Virus record (IMG/VR): IMGVR_UViG_3300032240_002806
Span: 1-47,700 of that record
Source: a virus
Strand: one strand, 5' to 3'
Length of the DNA: 47,700 bases
Shown piece by piece: positions 17,729 to 27,400 of the stretch. The first letter of the stretch is position 1, and each line of letters opens with the position of its first letter. The notes beneath the pieces were generated by a model. That model made no database searches. It saw only the letters and a list, made by a program, of their open reading frames with translations, and had not been told where the DNA came from. Position numbers and translations under genes: made by a program.

Positions 17729-18676
17729 ATGGAAAAAATATTGGTAGAAAATCCAAATCGTTTCGTTATATTTCCAATTGAACACAACGACATATGGGAA
17801 TTTTATAAAATGCACCAAGCAGCATTTTGGACGGCTGAAGAGGTGGATTTGTCGGGTGACATTCGTGATTGGGAGAACCTTTCAGATAATGAACAATACT
17901 TTGTTAAAAATGTATTGTCATTTTTCGCAGCATCAGATGGAATTGTTAACGAAAACTTGGCTGAAAATTTCTACCGAGAAGTACAATATCCTGAAGCAAA
18001 ATTCTTTTACGGAATGCAACTGGCAATGGAGAATATCCACAGTCTAATGTATTCACTTTTGATTGATACATATGTGTCAAATCCAAATGAAAAAGATGAA
18101 TGTTTTCACGCAATTGATAGACTTCCTGCGGTTCAAAAGAAAGCAAAGTGGGCTCTTGACTGGATTACAAACGCATCATTCCAAGAAAGACTTGTGGCAT
18201 TTGCGGCTGTTGAAGGAATCTTTTTCTCAGGTTCATTCTGTTCAATCTTTTGGTTGAAATCAAGAGGAATCATGCAAGGGTTGTGTAACGCAAATTCACT
18301 TATATTTAAAGATGAAAATCTTCACTGCGACTTTGCAATTCACCTTGTAAACAATCACTGCGAAAACAAACCAAGTGAAAAGAGAATTAAGGAAATTCTT
18401 CTTTCAGCACTTGAGATTGAAAAAGAATTTATTACTGAATCATTACCTGTTTCACTTATTGGTATGAACTCAAATCTTATGAAACAATATCTTGAGTTTG
18501 TTGTTGATGGACTTCTTGTTAAATTTGGATGTAAAAAACATTTTAATGTTGAACAACCATTTAAATTTATGGAACAAATCGCAGTTGAAACAAAGGGTAA
18601 TTTCTTTGAGTCAAGGACTGTTGAGTATCAGAAAGCAAAGTTGAACGAAACATTGTCCTTTACGGATGACTTTTAA
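17729..18676 (+). CDS. nrdB: Ribonucleotide reductase class Ia small subunit (beta)
   Basis: The 315-residue protein holds the diiron-tyrosyl radical site of class I ribonucleotide reductase. Visible ligands: D70 (FFAASDG), E101 and H104 ([10 protein letters not shown]), E162 ([10 protein letters not shown]), E196 and H199 ([10 protein letters not shown]). The radical tyrosine is Y108, three residues after the spacing E-x-x-H-x-x-x-Y as in E. coli Y122. It pairs with the NrdA encoded 19 bases downstream to make dNTPs for phage replication. T4 NrdB is longer (388 aa); this is a short form like many bacterial ones. A canonical AGGAG precedes it. The full ligand set implies an active enzyme. Confidence 0.93.
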   Translation: MEKILVENPNRFVIFPIEHNDIWEFYKMHQAAFWTAEEVDLSGDIRDWENLSDNEQYFVKNVLSFFAASDGIVNENLAENFYREVQYPEAKFFYGMQLAMENIHSLMYSLLIDTYVSNPNEKDECFHAIDRLPAVQKKAKWALDWITNASFQERLVAFAAVEGIFFSGSFCSIFWLKSRGIMQGLCNANSLIFKDENLHCDFAIHLVNNHCENKPSEKRIKEILLSALEIEKEFITESLPVSLIGMNSNLMKQYLEFVVDGLLVKFGCKKHFNVEQPFKFMEQIAVETKGNFFESRTVEYQKAKLNETLSFTDDF

Positions 18677-18695
18677 TTGATTATTTTATAAAACT

Positions 18696-21128
18696 ATGAT
18701 GTCACTAAAAATTAAAAAACGTAGTGGGGAAGATGCGTCTTTTAACCCACAGAAAATATATAATAGAATTAAAAGAGCCGCTAAAGGTTTAAACATTAAT
18801 TCTGATGAGATTTTTATTAAGGTAATCACCTCAGTCCCAACTGAAGGCGAAATTACCACAAAAGAACTTGATAAATTAATTTATGAGATTGCGGCAGCAT
18901 TTACTGGAAGTCACCACGACTATTCAAGACTTGCATCCTCAGTTGCAATTTCTGCTTATCATAAAGAGACCAATGAAAGTTTCTCAAGCACTATGATGGA
19001 ACTTTACAAAGAAGGTATTGTTAATCAGGAGTTTATAAATATGATTAGTAGTTATGGACCATCTAATGTTGATGAAGTTATCAATCACGATAATGATTAT
19101 AACTTTGACTACTTTGCATGGAGGTCTTTGCAAGAGATGTATCTTTTGAAACTACCAAGTGGTAAAACAATTGAACGTCCACAACATATGTATATGCGTG
19201 TTGCGATATGGGTCACTAAATCATTTGAGCAAGCCGTTGAATATTATAAGTCACTTTCAAGTCAGCTTATTTCACCGGCAACGCCAATTATGATTAATGC
19301 TGGTACAAAAATTCCACAACTTGCCTCTTGTGTTTTACATTATAATGATGCGGATTCTAGAGAAGGTCTTTTGAATACGATGAAAGATATTTCAACATAT
19401 TCATCAGACGCTGCTGGTATTGGTCTTTCTATGTCAAATATTCGTAGTAAAGAAAGTCGTATTTCTTCTTCAGGAGGATTTGCTGGTGGACTTTTGAAGT
19501 ACTTAAAAATTGTTAATGAATCACTTAGATTTTTTAATCAACAAGGTCGTCGTCCTGGCTCTGCCGCAATTTACTTGGAACCTTGGCACAAAGATATTTT
19601 TGACCTTTTGGATATTAAAAAGAATACGGGAGCCGAGGAATTAAGAGCCCGTGATTTGTTCACAGCACTTTGGATTCCTGATAATTTTATGAAGGCCGTA
19701 AAAAATAACGATGATTGGTATTTGTTTTGTCCTAATGACATTAAAAAGGCGGGTGTTAAACCCCTACAAGAATGTTACGGTGATGAATACGAAGAAAACT
19801 ATAACAAAGCTGTCGCTCTTGGAATTGGTAAAAAGACTAAAGCCCAAGAAATATGGTCTAAGATTATTGAATCACAAATTGAGACTGGCGTTCCATATCT
19901 TTGCTCAAAGGACAATGCGAACAAAAAGACAAACCATCAAAACATCGGTGTAATCAAACAGTCAAATCTTTGTAATGAGATTTATCAATATACAGATGAA
20001 AATACAACAGCTATTTGTACATTGTCATCAATGGTGCTAAAGAATTTCATCAAAGACGGAGAATTTAACCATCAATTATTATATGAAGAAACTCGTAAAG
20101 TCGTAAGAGCCCTCAACAAAGTTGTAGATATCAACAACTACTCAACTGAAAAAGGAAACAAGGGAGGACGTGAACAAAGGGCAATCGCAATTGGAACTCA
20201 AGGACTTGCCGACGTATTCTATTTGATGGATTACATCTTTACATCTGACGAAGCCAAGAAACTCAATAAAGAGATTTTTGAAACAATTTATTTCGCGGCA
20301 ATTACGGAAAGCTGTCGTTTATGTAAGTCAGAAGAATATAAACCATATGATTTCTTTAACGGCTCGCCAATGTCAGAAGGAGTATTCCAATTTGATATGT
20401 GGGGTCTGAAAGAAGAAGATTTATCGGGAAGATGGAATTGGAATTCATTAAAAGAAGAAGTTAGAGATTATGGTGTTTGTAACTCTTTATTCGCAGCTCA
20501 AATGCCTGTTGCATCTTCAGCTAAGATTACAGGTTCATATGAAATGACAGAACCTGCTCACTCAGCTATTTTTAACAGAAGAGTTGTTGGTGGAGAGATT
20601 ATGATTGTTAACAAGTATTTGATTAATGATTTTGAGAAGCTTGGTATATGGGGAGAGGACCTAAAGAATGAAATTATCCTTAATGAAGGTTCTATTCAGG
20701 GAATTAATTTTAACAACTATCTTGACACGGAAGATAAACACTATAATAAAAAAGTTAAAAGAATTGAGCACCTTATTCCAAAGTATAGAACAATATGGGA
20801 AATTTCTCAGAAAGAATTGATTGAAATGGCTGCAGACAGAGCTCCTTTTATTGACCAATCACAATCAATGAACATTTATATGGGTAATCCAACACTTTCA
20901 AAAATTTCATCATCTCACTTCTATGGTTGGGAAAAAGGATTAAAAACACTTTGTTACTATGTTAGAACAAAGGCAATTTCAACAGGAGCGAAACACTTGG
21001 CAATTGATACTTCAAAAATTACAAAGCCAATTGTAACACCTGAACCACCAAAGGTAGATTACTCACATTTAAATTTACCACCAAAACCTGAAAATAGTGA
21101 ATTTGATTGTTTTGGATGTTCATCCTAA
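18696..21128 (+). CDS. nrdA: Ribonucleotide reductase class Ia large subunit (alpha)
   Basis: The 810-residue catalytic subunit reduces ribonucleoside diphosphates. Residues 1-95 look like an ATP-cone (IKKRSGEDASFNPQKIYNRI...), the allosteric activity domain. Active-site residues are present: C212 (QLASCVLHY), C426 and E428 (SNLCNEIYQ), C441 (AICTLSS), the radical-transfer pair Y754-Y755 (TLCYYVRTKA), and the C-terminal redox pair C805/C808 (DCFGCSS). The start has two adjacent ATGs (MMSLK). Arginine is often CGT, as in the SSB gene. It is longer than T4 NrdA (754 aa). A strong terminator begins 5 bases after its stop and closes the replication/nucleotide cassette. Confidence 0.95.
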   Translation: MMSLKIKKRSGEDASFNPQKIYNRIKRAAKGLNINSDEIFIKVITSVPTEGEITTKELDKLIYEIAAAFTGSHHDYSRLASSVAISAYHKETNESFSSTMMELYKEGIVNQEFINMISSYGPSNVDEVINHDNDYNFDYFAWRSLQEMYLLKLPSGKTIERPQHMYMRVAIWVTKSFEQAVEYYKSLSSQLISPATPIMINAGTKIPQLASCVLHYNDADSREGLLNTMKDISTYSSDAAGIGLSMSNIRSKESRISSSGGFAGGLLKYLKIVNESLRFFNQQGRRPGSAAIYLEPWHKDIFDLLDIKKNTGAEELRARDLFTALWIPDNFMKAVKNNDDWYLFCPNDIKKAGVKPLQECYGDEYEENYNKAVALGIGKKTKAQEIWSKIIESQIETGVPYLCSKDNANKKTNHQNIGVIKQSNLCNEIYQYTDENTTAICTLSSMVLKNFIKDGEFNHQLLYEETRKVVRALNKVVDINNYSTEKGNKGGREQRAIAIGTQGLADVFYLMDYIFTSDEAKKLNKEIFETIYFAAITESCRLCKSEEYKPYDFFNGSPMSEGVFQFDMWGLKEEDLSGRWNWNSLKEEVRDYGVCNSLFAAQMPVASSAKITGSYEMTEPAHSAIFNRRVVGGEIMIVNKYLINDFEKLGIWGEDLKNEIILNEGSIQGINFNNYLDTEDKHYNKKVKRIEHLIPKYRTIWEISQKELIEMAADRAPFIDQSQSMNIYMGNPTLSKISSSHFYGWEKGLKTLCYYVRTKAISTGAKHLAIDTSKITKPIVTPEPPKVDYSHLNLPPKPENSEFDCFGCSS

Positions 21129-21132
21129 TAAT

Positions 21133-21159
21133 AATCCCGATATTGTATCGGGATTTTTT
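21133..21159 (+). terminator. Strong intrinsic terminator after nrdA
   Basis: AATCCCGATA at 21133-21142 pairs perfectly with TATCGGGATT at 21146-21155 around a 3-base TTG loop, followed by a T run to 21159. Ten perfect pairs plus the T tract make this the clearest terminator in the window. It separates the nucleotide-metabolism genes from the flavodoxin-like and baseplate genes. Confidence 0.9.
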
Positions 21160-21169
21160 ATTTCAAATA

Positions 21170-21177
21170 GTATTTAT
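21170..21177 (+). promoter_or_regulatory. GTATTTAT motif before the flavodoxin-like gene
   Basis: TAGTATTTATTAATATG runs into the start codon at 21182, and a nearly identical stretch precedes the gp25-like gene at 22148. It lies just after the nrdA terminator, where a new promoter would be expected, but it is only 4 bases from the ATG, so it could equally be a translation-initiation feature. Confidence 0.3.
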
Positions 21178-21181
21178 TAAT

Positions 21182-21949
21182 ATGTCTAATATTATACAAG
21201 AAGAAATTCAGAAAATAAAAAAAATGATGCTTTTGGAAGATTTAGTCCAAGAGGATGGTGTAAAAAAATTAAAACAAACTTTAGACATTTTAAAAAATAA
21301 GAAAAAAGTCTTATTGTTAAGTTGTTCAAACAGGTATAATTGGGATGATAAAAACATTGATACTCCTAAATCAAAAATACTTGCAATGTATTTGAATGAG
21401 GAACTTGGAGATAAATCAGTCTTTATTGATGTTCCCGAACTTAAAATATTTCCTTGTGAGGGTAATGTATCAAGAGAAGATGGGAATAGTTGTGGTCTTT
21501 TGAAAGCTTTACTTAAAGATGATAAAAAAAATCCTTCAGGATATCACAGATGTTGGGCTAGTTTAAATAATAAATCAGATGAACTTTGGAAAATATCTAA
21601 AGAACTATTTGAGTCAGATGCTGTCATATTTTTTAGTTCAGTAAGATGGGGACAAGCAAATATGTTTTATCAAAATCTAATTGAAAGATTAACTTGGATT
21701 GAGAATAGACATAATACTTTAGGTGAAAAAAATATAGTTGAAGGTATTGAAACAGGTTTTATTTGTGTTGGGCAAAACTGGAATGGTGAAAATGTAACTG
21801 AAACTCAAATGGAGGTTCACAAATTTTATGGATTTGAACCAAATAAAAAACTATATTGGAATTGGCAATACACAACAGATGTTAATGACGAAAGCAAATC
21901 TTCTTACAAAAAATCCCACAAAAAATTCATTGACGATATGGAACTATGA
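21182..21949 (+). CDS. Flavodoxin-fold NAD(P)H/FMN reductase-like protein with an N-terminal leader
   Basis: I place the start at ATG 21182, because the longer reading frame from 21107 overlaps nrdA and the terminator. The 255-residue product has a leader-like helix (IIQEEIQKIKKMM, then LLE at 17-19), then a flavodoxin fold: strand KKVLLLSCSNR with a Ser-rich phosphate loop near SKILAMYL, FIDVPELKIFPCEG, DAVIFFSSVRWGQANMFYQNLIERL (the flavin-contacting strand-loop-helix of NAD(P)H-dependent FMN reductases), and ETGFICVGQNW. It may move electrons through FMN, perhaps linked to ribonucleotide reductase upstream, but it is beyond a terminator. The leader resembles that of the 11963 protein and T4 capsid-targeting sequences. 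Enzyme activity is inferred from the fold only. Confidence 0.75.
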   Translation: MSNIIQEEIQKIKKMMLLEDLVQEDGVKKLKQTLDILKNKKKVLLLSCSNRYNWDDKNIDTPKSKILAMYLNEELGDKSVFIDVPELKIFPCEGNVSREDGNSCGLLKALLKDDKKNPSGYHRCWASLNNKSDELWKISKELFESDAVIFFSSVRWGQANMFYQNLIERLTWIENRHNTLGEKNIVEGIETGFICVGQNWNGENVTETQMEVHKFYGFEPNKKLYWNWQYTTDVNDESKSSYKKSHKKFIDDMEL

Positions 21950-22121
21950 GGTTGGGTATTATAAGTATACCTCAAAACAAAAACCAATTGTGGATTGCTT
22001 AAATTACTATCCAATAAACGAGGTTATAACCGAGTATTTACTAAAACAAGAATTTGTGGAATTTGAATATGACAATCATATTCCAAAAACTATTGATGGT
22101 AAAATTATTGTTTTGATATAA
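21930..22121 (+). CDS. Doubtful small ORF (about 43-63 aa)
   Basis: The frame is open from 21828 to a TAA at 22121. A 97-residue version from ATG 21828 would overlap the previous gene by 122 bases, so I mark a TTG start at 21930 (63 aa); a GTG at 21990 would give 43 aa. The C-terminal part (CLNYYPINEVITEYLLKQEF, then FEYDNHIPKTIDGKIIVLI) looks like a real protein and otherwise the 198 bases before the gp25-like gene are empty. An ATG overlapping the upstream stop (21946) yields only 18 codons. No family is recognised. Confidence 0.35.
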   Translation: MTIWNYEVGYYKYTSKQKPIVDCLNYYPINEVITEYLLKQEFVEFEYDNHIPKTIDGKIIVLI

Positions 22122-22134
22122 ATTTAATATTTTA

Positions 22135-22142
22135 GTATTTAT
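22135..22142 (+). promoter_or_regulatory. GTATTTAT motif before the gp25-like gene
   Basis: TAGTATTTATTTGATATG leads into the ATG at 22148 and is almost the same as the stretch before 21182. It marks the start of the second baseplate block. Distance to the ATG is 5 bases. Promoter or initiation element; evidence is recurrence only. Confidence 0.3.
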
Positions 22143-22147
22143 TTGAT

Positions 22148-22591
22148 ATGGCAAACGGTAAAACATATGGTGTAACATTTCCATTTAGGGATTCATTTGA
22201 TGGAAAGTATTTAGACCTAACAGATTATGAGGATGAAGAGATAAGAAGTTCTTTAATTCATTTACTTTTAACAAGAAAAGGGGCTAGATATTTTTTACCT
22301 GATTTTGGAACTAGACTATATGAATATATTTTTGAACCTTTGGACGGACCAACATTTAACCAAATTGAAGCTGAAATTAGAAATTCTGTTCAAACCTATA
22401 TTCCAAATTTGCAAATAAATAATATTGCAGTTTATCCGGCAATTGATGATGAACCAGGTGGCTCCGAAGCGGTAAAAACTTTTGACATGCCGGGAAGAGC
22501 GTCTGTAGAATATACTGCAAAAGTTAGAATTGATTATACAATAACAAATAACGTATTTAATTCTAGTGACTTTATAATTATTAATTTATAA
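22148..22591 (+). CDS. gp25-like baseplate wedge protein
   Basis: The 147-residue protein matches the GPW/gp25 family: an N-terminal strand with FPFRDSFDGKYLDLTDYEDEEIRSSLIHLLLTRKGAR, then FLPDFGTRLYEYIFEPLD, a helix (FNQIEAEIRNSVQTYIP) and final strands. The EEIRSSL...LLLTRKGARYFLPDFGTRL pattern corresponds to the gp25 core ('I...i..lL.T..GeR...P.fG..l'). T4 gp25 has 132 residues. It is part of the baseplate wedge and contacts the first sheath ring to start sheath assembly. It is directly followed by a gp6-like gene after 3 bases; these two are also wedge partners in T4. Confidence 0.88.
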   Translation: MANGKTYGVTFPFRDSFDGKYLDLTDYEDEEIRSSLIHLLLTRKGARYFLPDFGTRLYEYIFEPLDGPTFNQIEAEIRNSVQTYIPNLQINNIAVYPAIDDEPGGSEAVKTFDMPGRASVEYTAKVRIDYTITNNVFNSSDFIIINL

Positions 22592-22594
22592 GAA

Positions 22595-24433
22595 ATGGCA
22601 AACAAACAAATTTCATATACTACAAGGGATTTTCAAAGTATAAGAGCTGAACTTATAAATTTTACAAAAACTTATTATCCTGAGCTTGTCGCAAACTTTA
22701 ATGATGCCGCAATATTCAGCGTTTTTATGGATTTAAATGCTGCGGTTACGGATAATCTACACTATCATATTGATAGAAGTTTACAAGAAACAGTCCTACA
22801 ATATGCGCAACAAAGGTCATCAGTTTTTAATATTGCAAGAACATATGGGTTAAAAATTCCAGGACAAAGACCATCAGTTGCATTATGTGAGTTCTCAATT
22901 GTAGTACCAGTTCTTGGAGATAAGGAAGATATTAGATATTGTGGTATATTAAGAAGAGGTAGTCAAGTACAAGGTGCTGGACAAATCTTTGAACTAGTTA
23001 ATGATATTGATTTTGCATCAGATTATAGTTCCGAAGGATATCCGAATAAGAAAAAAATTCCAAATTTTGATGCAAATAACCAACTTGTAAGTTATACAAT
23101 AGTTAAACGAGAGGCGGTTGTTAACGGAATTACAAAAGTTTTTAGAAAAACAATTACAGATGCTGAATCTAGACCTTTCTATGAGGTATTTTTACCTGAG
23201 AAGAATGTGTTGGGAGTAACAAGTGTCCTATTAAAAGACGGTATTAATTATACAAATGTTCCTTCAGTCCAAGAATTTTTAGGAACAACTAATAGATGGT
23301 ATGAAGTACAAGCTCTTGCCGAAGATAGGATTTTTGTAGAAGACCCTACAAAACCATCAGATACGCCTGGTATTAAAGTTGGTAAATATTTTCAAACAAA
23401 TACAAGATTTATTACTGAATTTACCCCTGAAGGATTTTTAAAAATGACATTCGGAGGAGGTAATACATCTACTGATGAATTATTAAGAGAATTTGCAAGA
23501 AATGGAACACCATTAGATTTGGCAAAGTATCAAAATAATTTTTCTCTTGGGTCAGTTTTAAAGGCAAATTCAACCCTGTTCGTTCAATATAGAATTGGAG
23601 GCGGACTTGGAAGTAATTTAGGTGTAGGGGTTATTAAAAGTATTGGAACTGTTAATTTTGTAGTGACTGGACCAGTGAGTAATATTAATACTTCGGTGAT
23701 TAATTCACTTTCTTGTATAAATGTGACTGCGGCAATTGGAGGGGCTAATATACCAACAACTGAGGAGGTTAGAAATTATACTACTTTTAATTTTGCTGCT
23801 CAAAATAGAGCAGTTACAATTAACGATTATGAGGCATTACTTCGTAAAATGCCGTCTAATTTTGGAGCACCAGCTAAAGTTGCAATATCAGAGGAAGATA
23901 ATAAAATAAAAATAAGTGTACTTTCTTATGATACTAATGGTAAATTAATTCCTGTAATATCTGATACTTTAAAAAATAATATTGCAAATTATTTGTCAAA
24001 TTATAGAATGATAAATGATTATATATTTGTTACTTCGGCAAATGTAATTGACCTAACTTTTGATATTTCATTAGTATTAGATGCAACACAAAATCAAGGG
24101 GTAGTAATATCAAATGTTATTGTTTTAGTTGAGAATTTTATGAGTCCTGTTAACAGAGAAATGGGACAAAATGTTAATATATCAGACATAAGAAGAATAA
24201 TTCAATCTGAAAACGGAGTTATAGCAATATCGGATATATCAATATTCAATAACGTAGGAGGTCAGTATTCATCAAGTGAGACATCTCAAAGATATATTGA
24301 TTCTGCAACTAGACAAATTGAATTAATTGATGATACAATTTTTGCTGAACCAACTCAAATATATCAGGTTAGATTTCCTGGACAAGATGTTAGAATAAGA
24401 GTTAAAAACCTATCAACGGTGAACTTCTCTTAA
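22595..24433 (+). CDS. gp6/baseplate J-like wedge protein
   Basis: The 612-residue protein fits the T4 gp6/baseplate J family (T4 gp6: 660 aa). The N-terminus reads ISYTTRDFQSIRAELINF, then YPELVANFNDAAIFSVFMDLNAAVTDNLHYHIDRSLQE, the typical opening of gp6-like proteins. Later regions include GGGLGSNLGVGVIKSIG, PTTEEVRNYTTFNFAAQNRAVTINDYEALL (the conserved J-like 't.ee.r......raVt..Dye.l') and MSPVNREMGQNVNISDI. gp6 dimers form the ring that joins the wedges of the baseplate. Location next to gp25 supports the call. Confidence 0.88.
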   Translation: MANKQISYTTRDFQSIRAELINFTKTYYPELVANFNDAAIFSVFMDLNAAVTDNLHYHIDRSLQETVLQYAQQRSSVFNIARTYGLKIPGQRPSVALCEFSIVVPVLGDKEDIRYCGILRRGSQVQGAGQIFELVNDIDFASDYSSEGYPNKKKIPNFDANNQLVSYTIVKREAVVNGITKVFRKTITDAESRPFYEVFLPEKNVLGVTSVLLKDGINYTNVPSVQEFLGTTNRWYEVQALAEDRIFVEDPTKPSDTPGIKVGKYFQTNTRFITEFTPEGFLKMTFGGGNTSTDELLREFARNGTPLDLAKYQNNFSLGSVLKANSTLFVQYRIGGGLGSNLGVGVIKSIGTVNFVVTGPVSNINTSVINSLSCINVTAAIGGANIPTTEEVRNYTTFNFAAQNRAVTINDYEALLRKMPSNFGAPAKVAISEEDNKIKISVLSYDTNGKLIPVISDTLKNNIANYLSNYRMINDYIFVTSANVIDLTFDISLVLDATQNQGVVISNVIVLVENFMSPVNREMGQNVNISDIRRIIQSENGVIAISDISIFNNVGGQYSSSETSQRYIDSATRQIELIDDTIFAEPTQIYQVRFPGQDVRIRVKNLSTVNFS

Positions 24434-24468
24434 TAGTCTTTCATTTATTTTTTTAAAATTTCACTTAC

Positions 24469-24489
24469 ACTATTTATAAAAAAAATAGT
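24469..24489 (+). promoter_or_regulatory. Hairpin and CTATTTAT motif abutting the 2252-aa start codon
   Basis: ACTATTT at 24469-24475 and AAATAGT at 24483-24489 are perfect 7-base complements around a 7-base loop (ATAAAAA). The right arm ends one base before the ATG at 24491. The left arm contains the CTATTTAT octamer (24470-24477) seen before other genes. The same one-base spacing occurs in the inverted repeat before the helicase gene. Confidence 0.4.
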
Positions 24490-24490
24490 T

Positions 24491-27400
24491 ATGCCCAATT
24501 CTTATAGAATAAGGACACAAGTAGGTGTTGATAAAGTTTTACAAGTAAATTTAGACCAAGATTACGATACATTAGAAGTACTTTCTATGGCAATTTTTCC
24601 AAATGATGTCTACACAAGGAATTGTGCAGACTTTGGAGTTGTGTGTGGTAGAGTGTTTGCAAATAAAGGATTAGGTTTAGTAAATGCTAGAGTTTCAATA
24701 TTCATTCCGATTGACCAAATTGATGAAAGTGACCCAATAATCTCAACTTTATATCCCTATAAAGGATTTGAAGATTTTAATGAGGATGGTTATAAATATA
24801 ATTTATTACCCTATTCGCCTTCTCATTCAGGACACGTGCCCGTTGGCACTTTCCCTGATAGAATTGATGCTCTTACCAACCCAAGTGTGATTGAAGTTTA
24901 TGATAAGTATTATAAATTTACGGCAAAGACAAATGACGCTGGTGACTACATGATTTTTGGAATACCTGTTGGTGAATATAATTTATTCATGCAAGTTGAC
25001 TTATCGGATATTGGAGAATTTTCGCTAACACCCCAAGATTTAGTAAGAATGGGACTTGCAACTGAAAATCAAATTGATGGAACTAAGTTTAAATTTTCTG
25101 AAAATTATAGTGAGTTACCTCAAATTGTCACTTTAAAAAAAATTGTTCAAATTGCACCATTTTATGGTCAAGATGGAATTTGCCAACATTACATAACACG
25201 AACTGATTTTGATATTACTTCAGAGGCAAATGTTGAAATTATACCAACTTCAGTTTTTATTGGTTCATTAATATCTGCAAAGGATAAGAAAAAATTAAAA
25301 AGAAGATGCCGAGTACCTTCTAAACAAGGATGGCTTTGTGATATGATATCAGGTCCTGGTCAAATTGAGGCAATTAGACATACAGTATTTAGCGATGACC
25401 AAGGATTCCCTGTTTTAGAACAATATAGACTCCAAAATGATGGTAAATTAATTGACGAAAATGGAGCTTGGATGGTAGAACTACCAATGAATTTAGACTA
25501 CGTTTATACAGATGAAAATGGGCTTAGACAAATATCACCTGATGGCAGCGTTGGTGTACCAATAAGGGCTAGATACAGGTTTAAGATTAAATGGCAACAA
25601 TCACCATCACTCAGAGAAGAAAATAAAAGAGCATATTTTTTAGTTCCAAATATTAAAGAACAAGGATGGGTAGATAATACCGACCCAAATTATTCTTTTT
25701 TTACCACACAAACTTTTACTCTTCCACACGTTACTCCGGCTAATAATGAACCACCTAGTTCAGGACCGTTTGATTATGTGTTACCTACGACAGATTATTA
25801 TTATAATTTTCAAGATTCTGTTAATATTTCATCTTATGTTGTTCTAGTGGATGGAATAGAAAGACCCGACATGAAGGATACTATTCCTATGAATCTCCTT
25901 CAGTCAAGTGTTGTTGCAATAAGATATACATTAATTGACCCTTTATTGGATGCGACGTTTATCGTCCAAAGACTTGGAGAATCTGAGTTTAAAATGCAAA
26001 GTTCCTATGCTTTCAGTATTAGCTGGTCGGATTATGGAACACCTGATATGGTACAAGAGGCGGTTAATTGCGAAGACAGATTCTATGAATTTCAATATAA
26101 CAAAGTTTATACTGTATCACAATTAATTGATAGATATTCAAATAGATATTTTCCACAAAAATCAATTCAAATTAAACACGTAACAGACAATAAATGCGAA
26201 GGGCAATTTAATACATTTCCTACTAATGATGTCTATTATAGATATGATTTTCTTTTTATAGCAATTAATTTTATATTGTCAATTTTCAAGCCGACTATGA
26301 TTTCGCTTGTAATATTTCTTCACGTATTGGCATTTCTTTGGCCTGTATTCGCGGCAGTTCTTATTTTAGTATGGGGAATTCAACAACTAGTTTATGGCAT
26401 ATGTAGGTTACTTGAAAGAATAAATTTAAGAGATAAGCCATGTAATCAACCAAAACCATTAGCCGATTTATTAAAAAATCCTTTTAAGAATATTGCAGTA
26501 CCTTTATTTTTATATACTGAAGACGGTTGCGAAAGATGTAGGTGTAAAGTTGATGACCAAGAATTAGATGAGGCAAATAATCAGGTATTGTATGATTTAG
26601 TAGTGAATCAAGAACAAATTGACTCTGTTAATGTATCTTATTTGGCGGATGTTGCTTTAATATCATCATATAATGTTTTAACAAATAATGCATATAGTAC
26701 TTATACACCATCTTACATAAATAATGATTTACAATATGCCGATGCTGTAGGAGTAATGTTAGCCGGTAATGGAGCCAATGACTATAAAACCAGAAAACTT
26801 CCATTATGGAGAGGTAATATAAATGGTGTGAATACTACCATACTCTCAACTCAACTAACTTTTCCTGAAAGATTAAATTTATTTAATACCAAAGCTAAGT
26901 ATTTTGACAATTTAACTGTAAATGAAGGTTCAGATAGTCAAGAAGATAGAGTATTTCGTAGCATAAGTCCAGGTAATACTGGATGGAATCAAGTTAAAGT
27001 AACATGGAATCCTGATGTTAATGACACCGATACCATATTTCACTTTGACAATTTAATAGTTCTACTTGTTGATAATACAGGATTCACTAAAGGAGATATA
27101 TTAACATTCCAAAATCCAGATGATTCTTTAGACCCTAATGTGAATGTTGCATTAGGTAGAAAAAGTTATCCTGGAATTGCAACAGTGAGATATGCAAACC
27201 CAAATACCTCACAGCCTGATATCCCACTTAAAGTGACATTTTATGACATGACTGGGGCTTACCCAAATAATTCAGGGGTAGTTGGAATCGGGCCTGGCGG
27301 TGTAGTGTTGAGTCAATTACAGTCATCATCTGGAGATTTGGAAAGGTCATGTTATCCAATGGATATAGAGTATTTCCAAGTAATTAAAGAAATGTCTTAT

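Noticed and set aside
21107-21181. Upstream extension of the flavodoxin-like gene to ATG 21107
   Set aside because: It would overlap the end of nrdA and run through the terminator; the ATG at 21182 gives a sensible leader.
22112-22145. TTTG-N22-TTTATTTG as a host promoter before the gp25-like gene
   Set aside because: The -7 box lacks the conserved A and sits 2 bases from the ATG, which would put the transcript start inside the gene.
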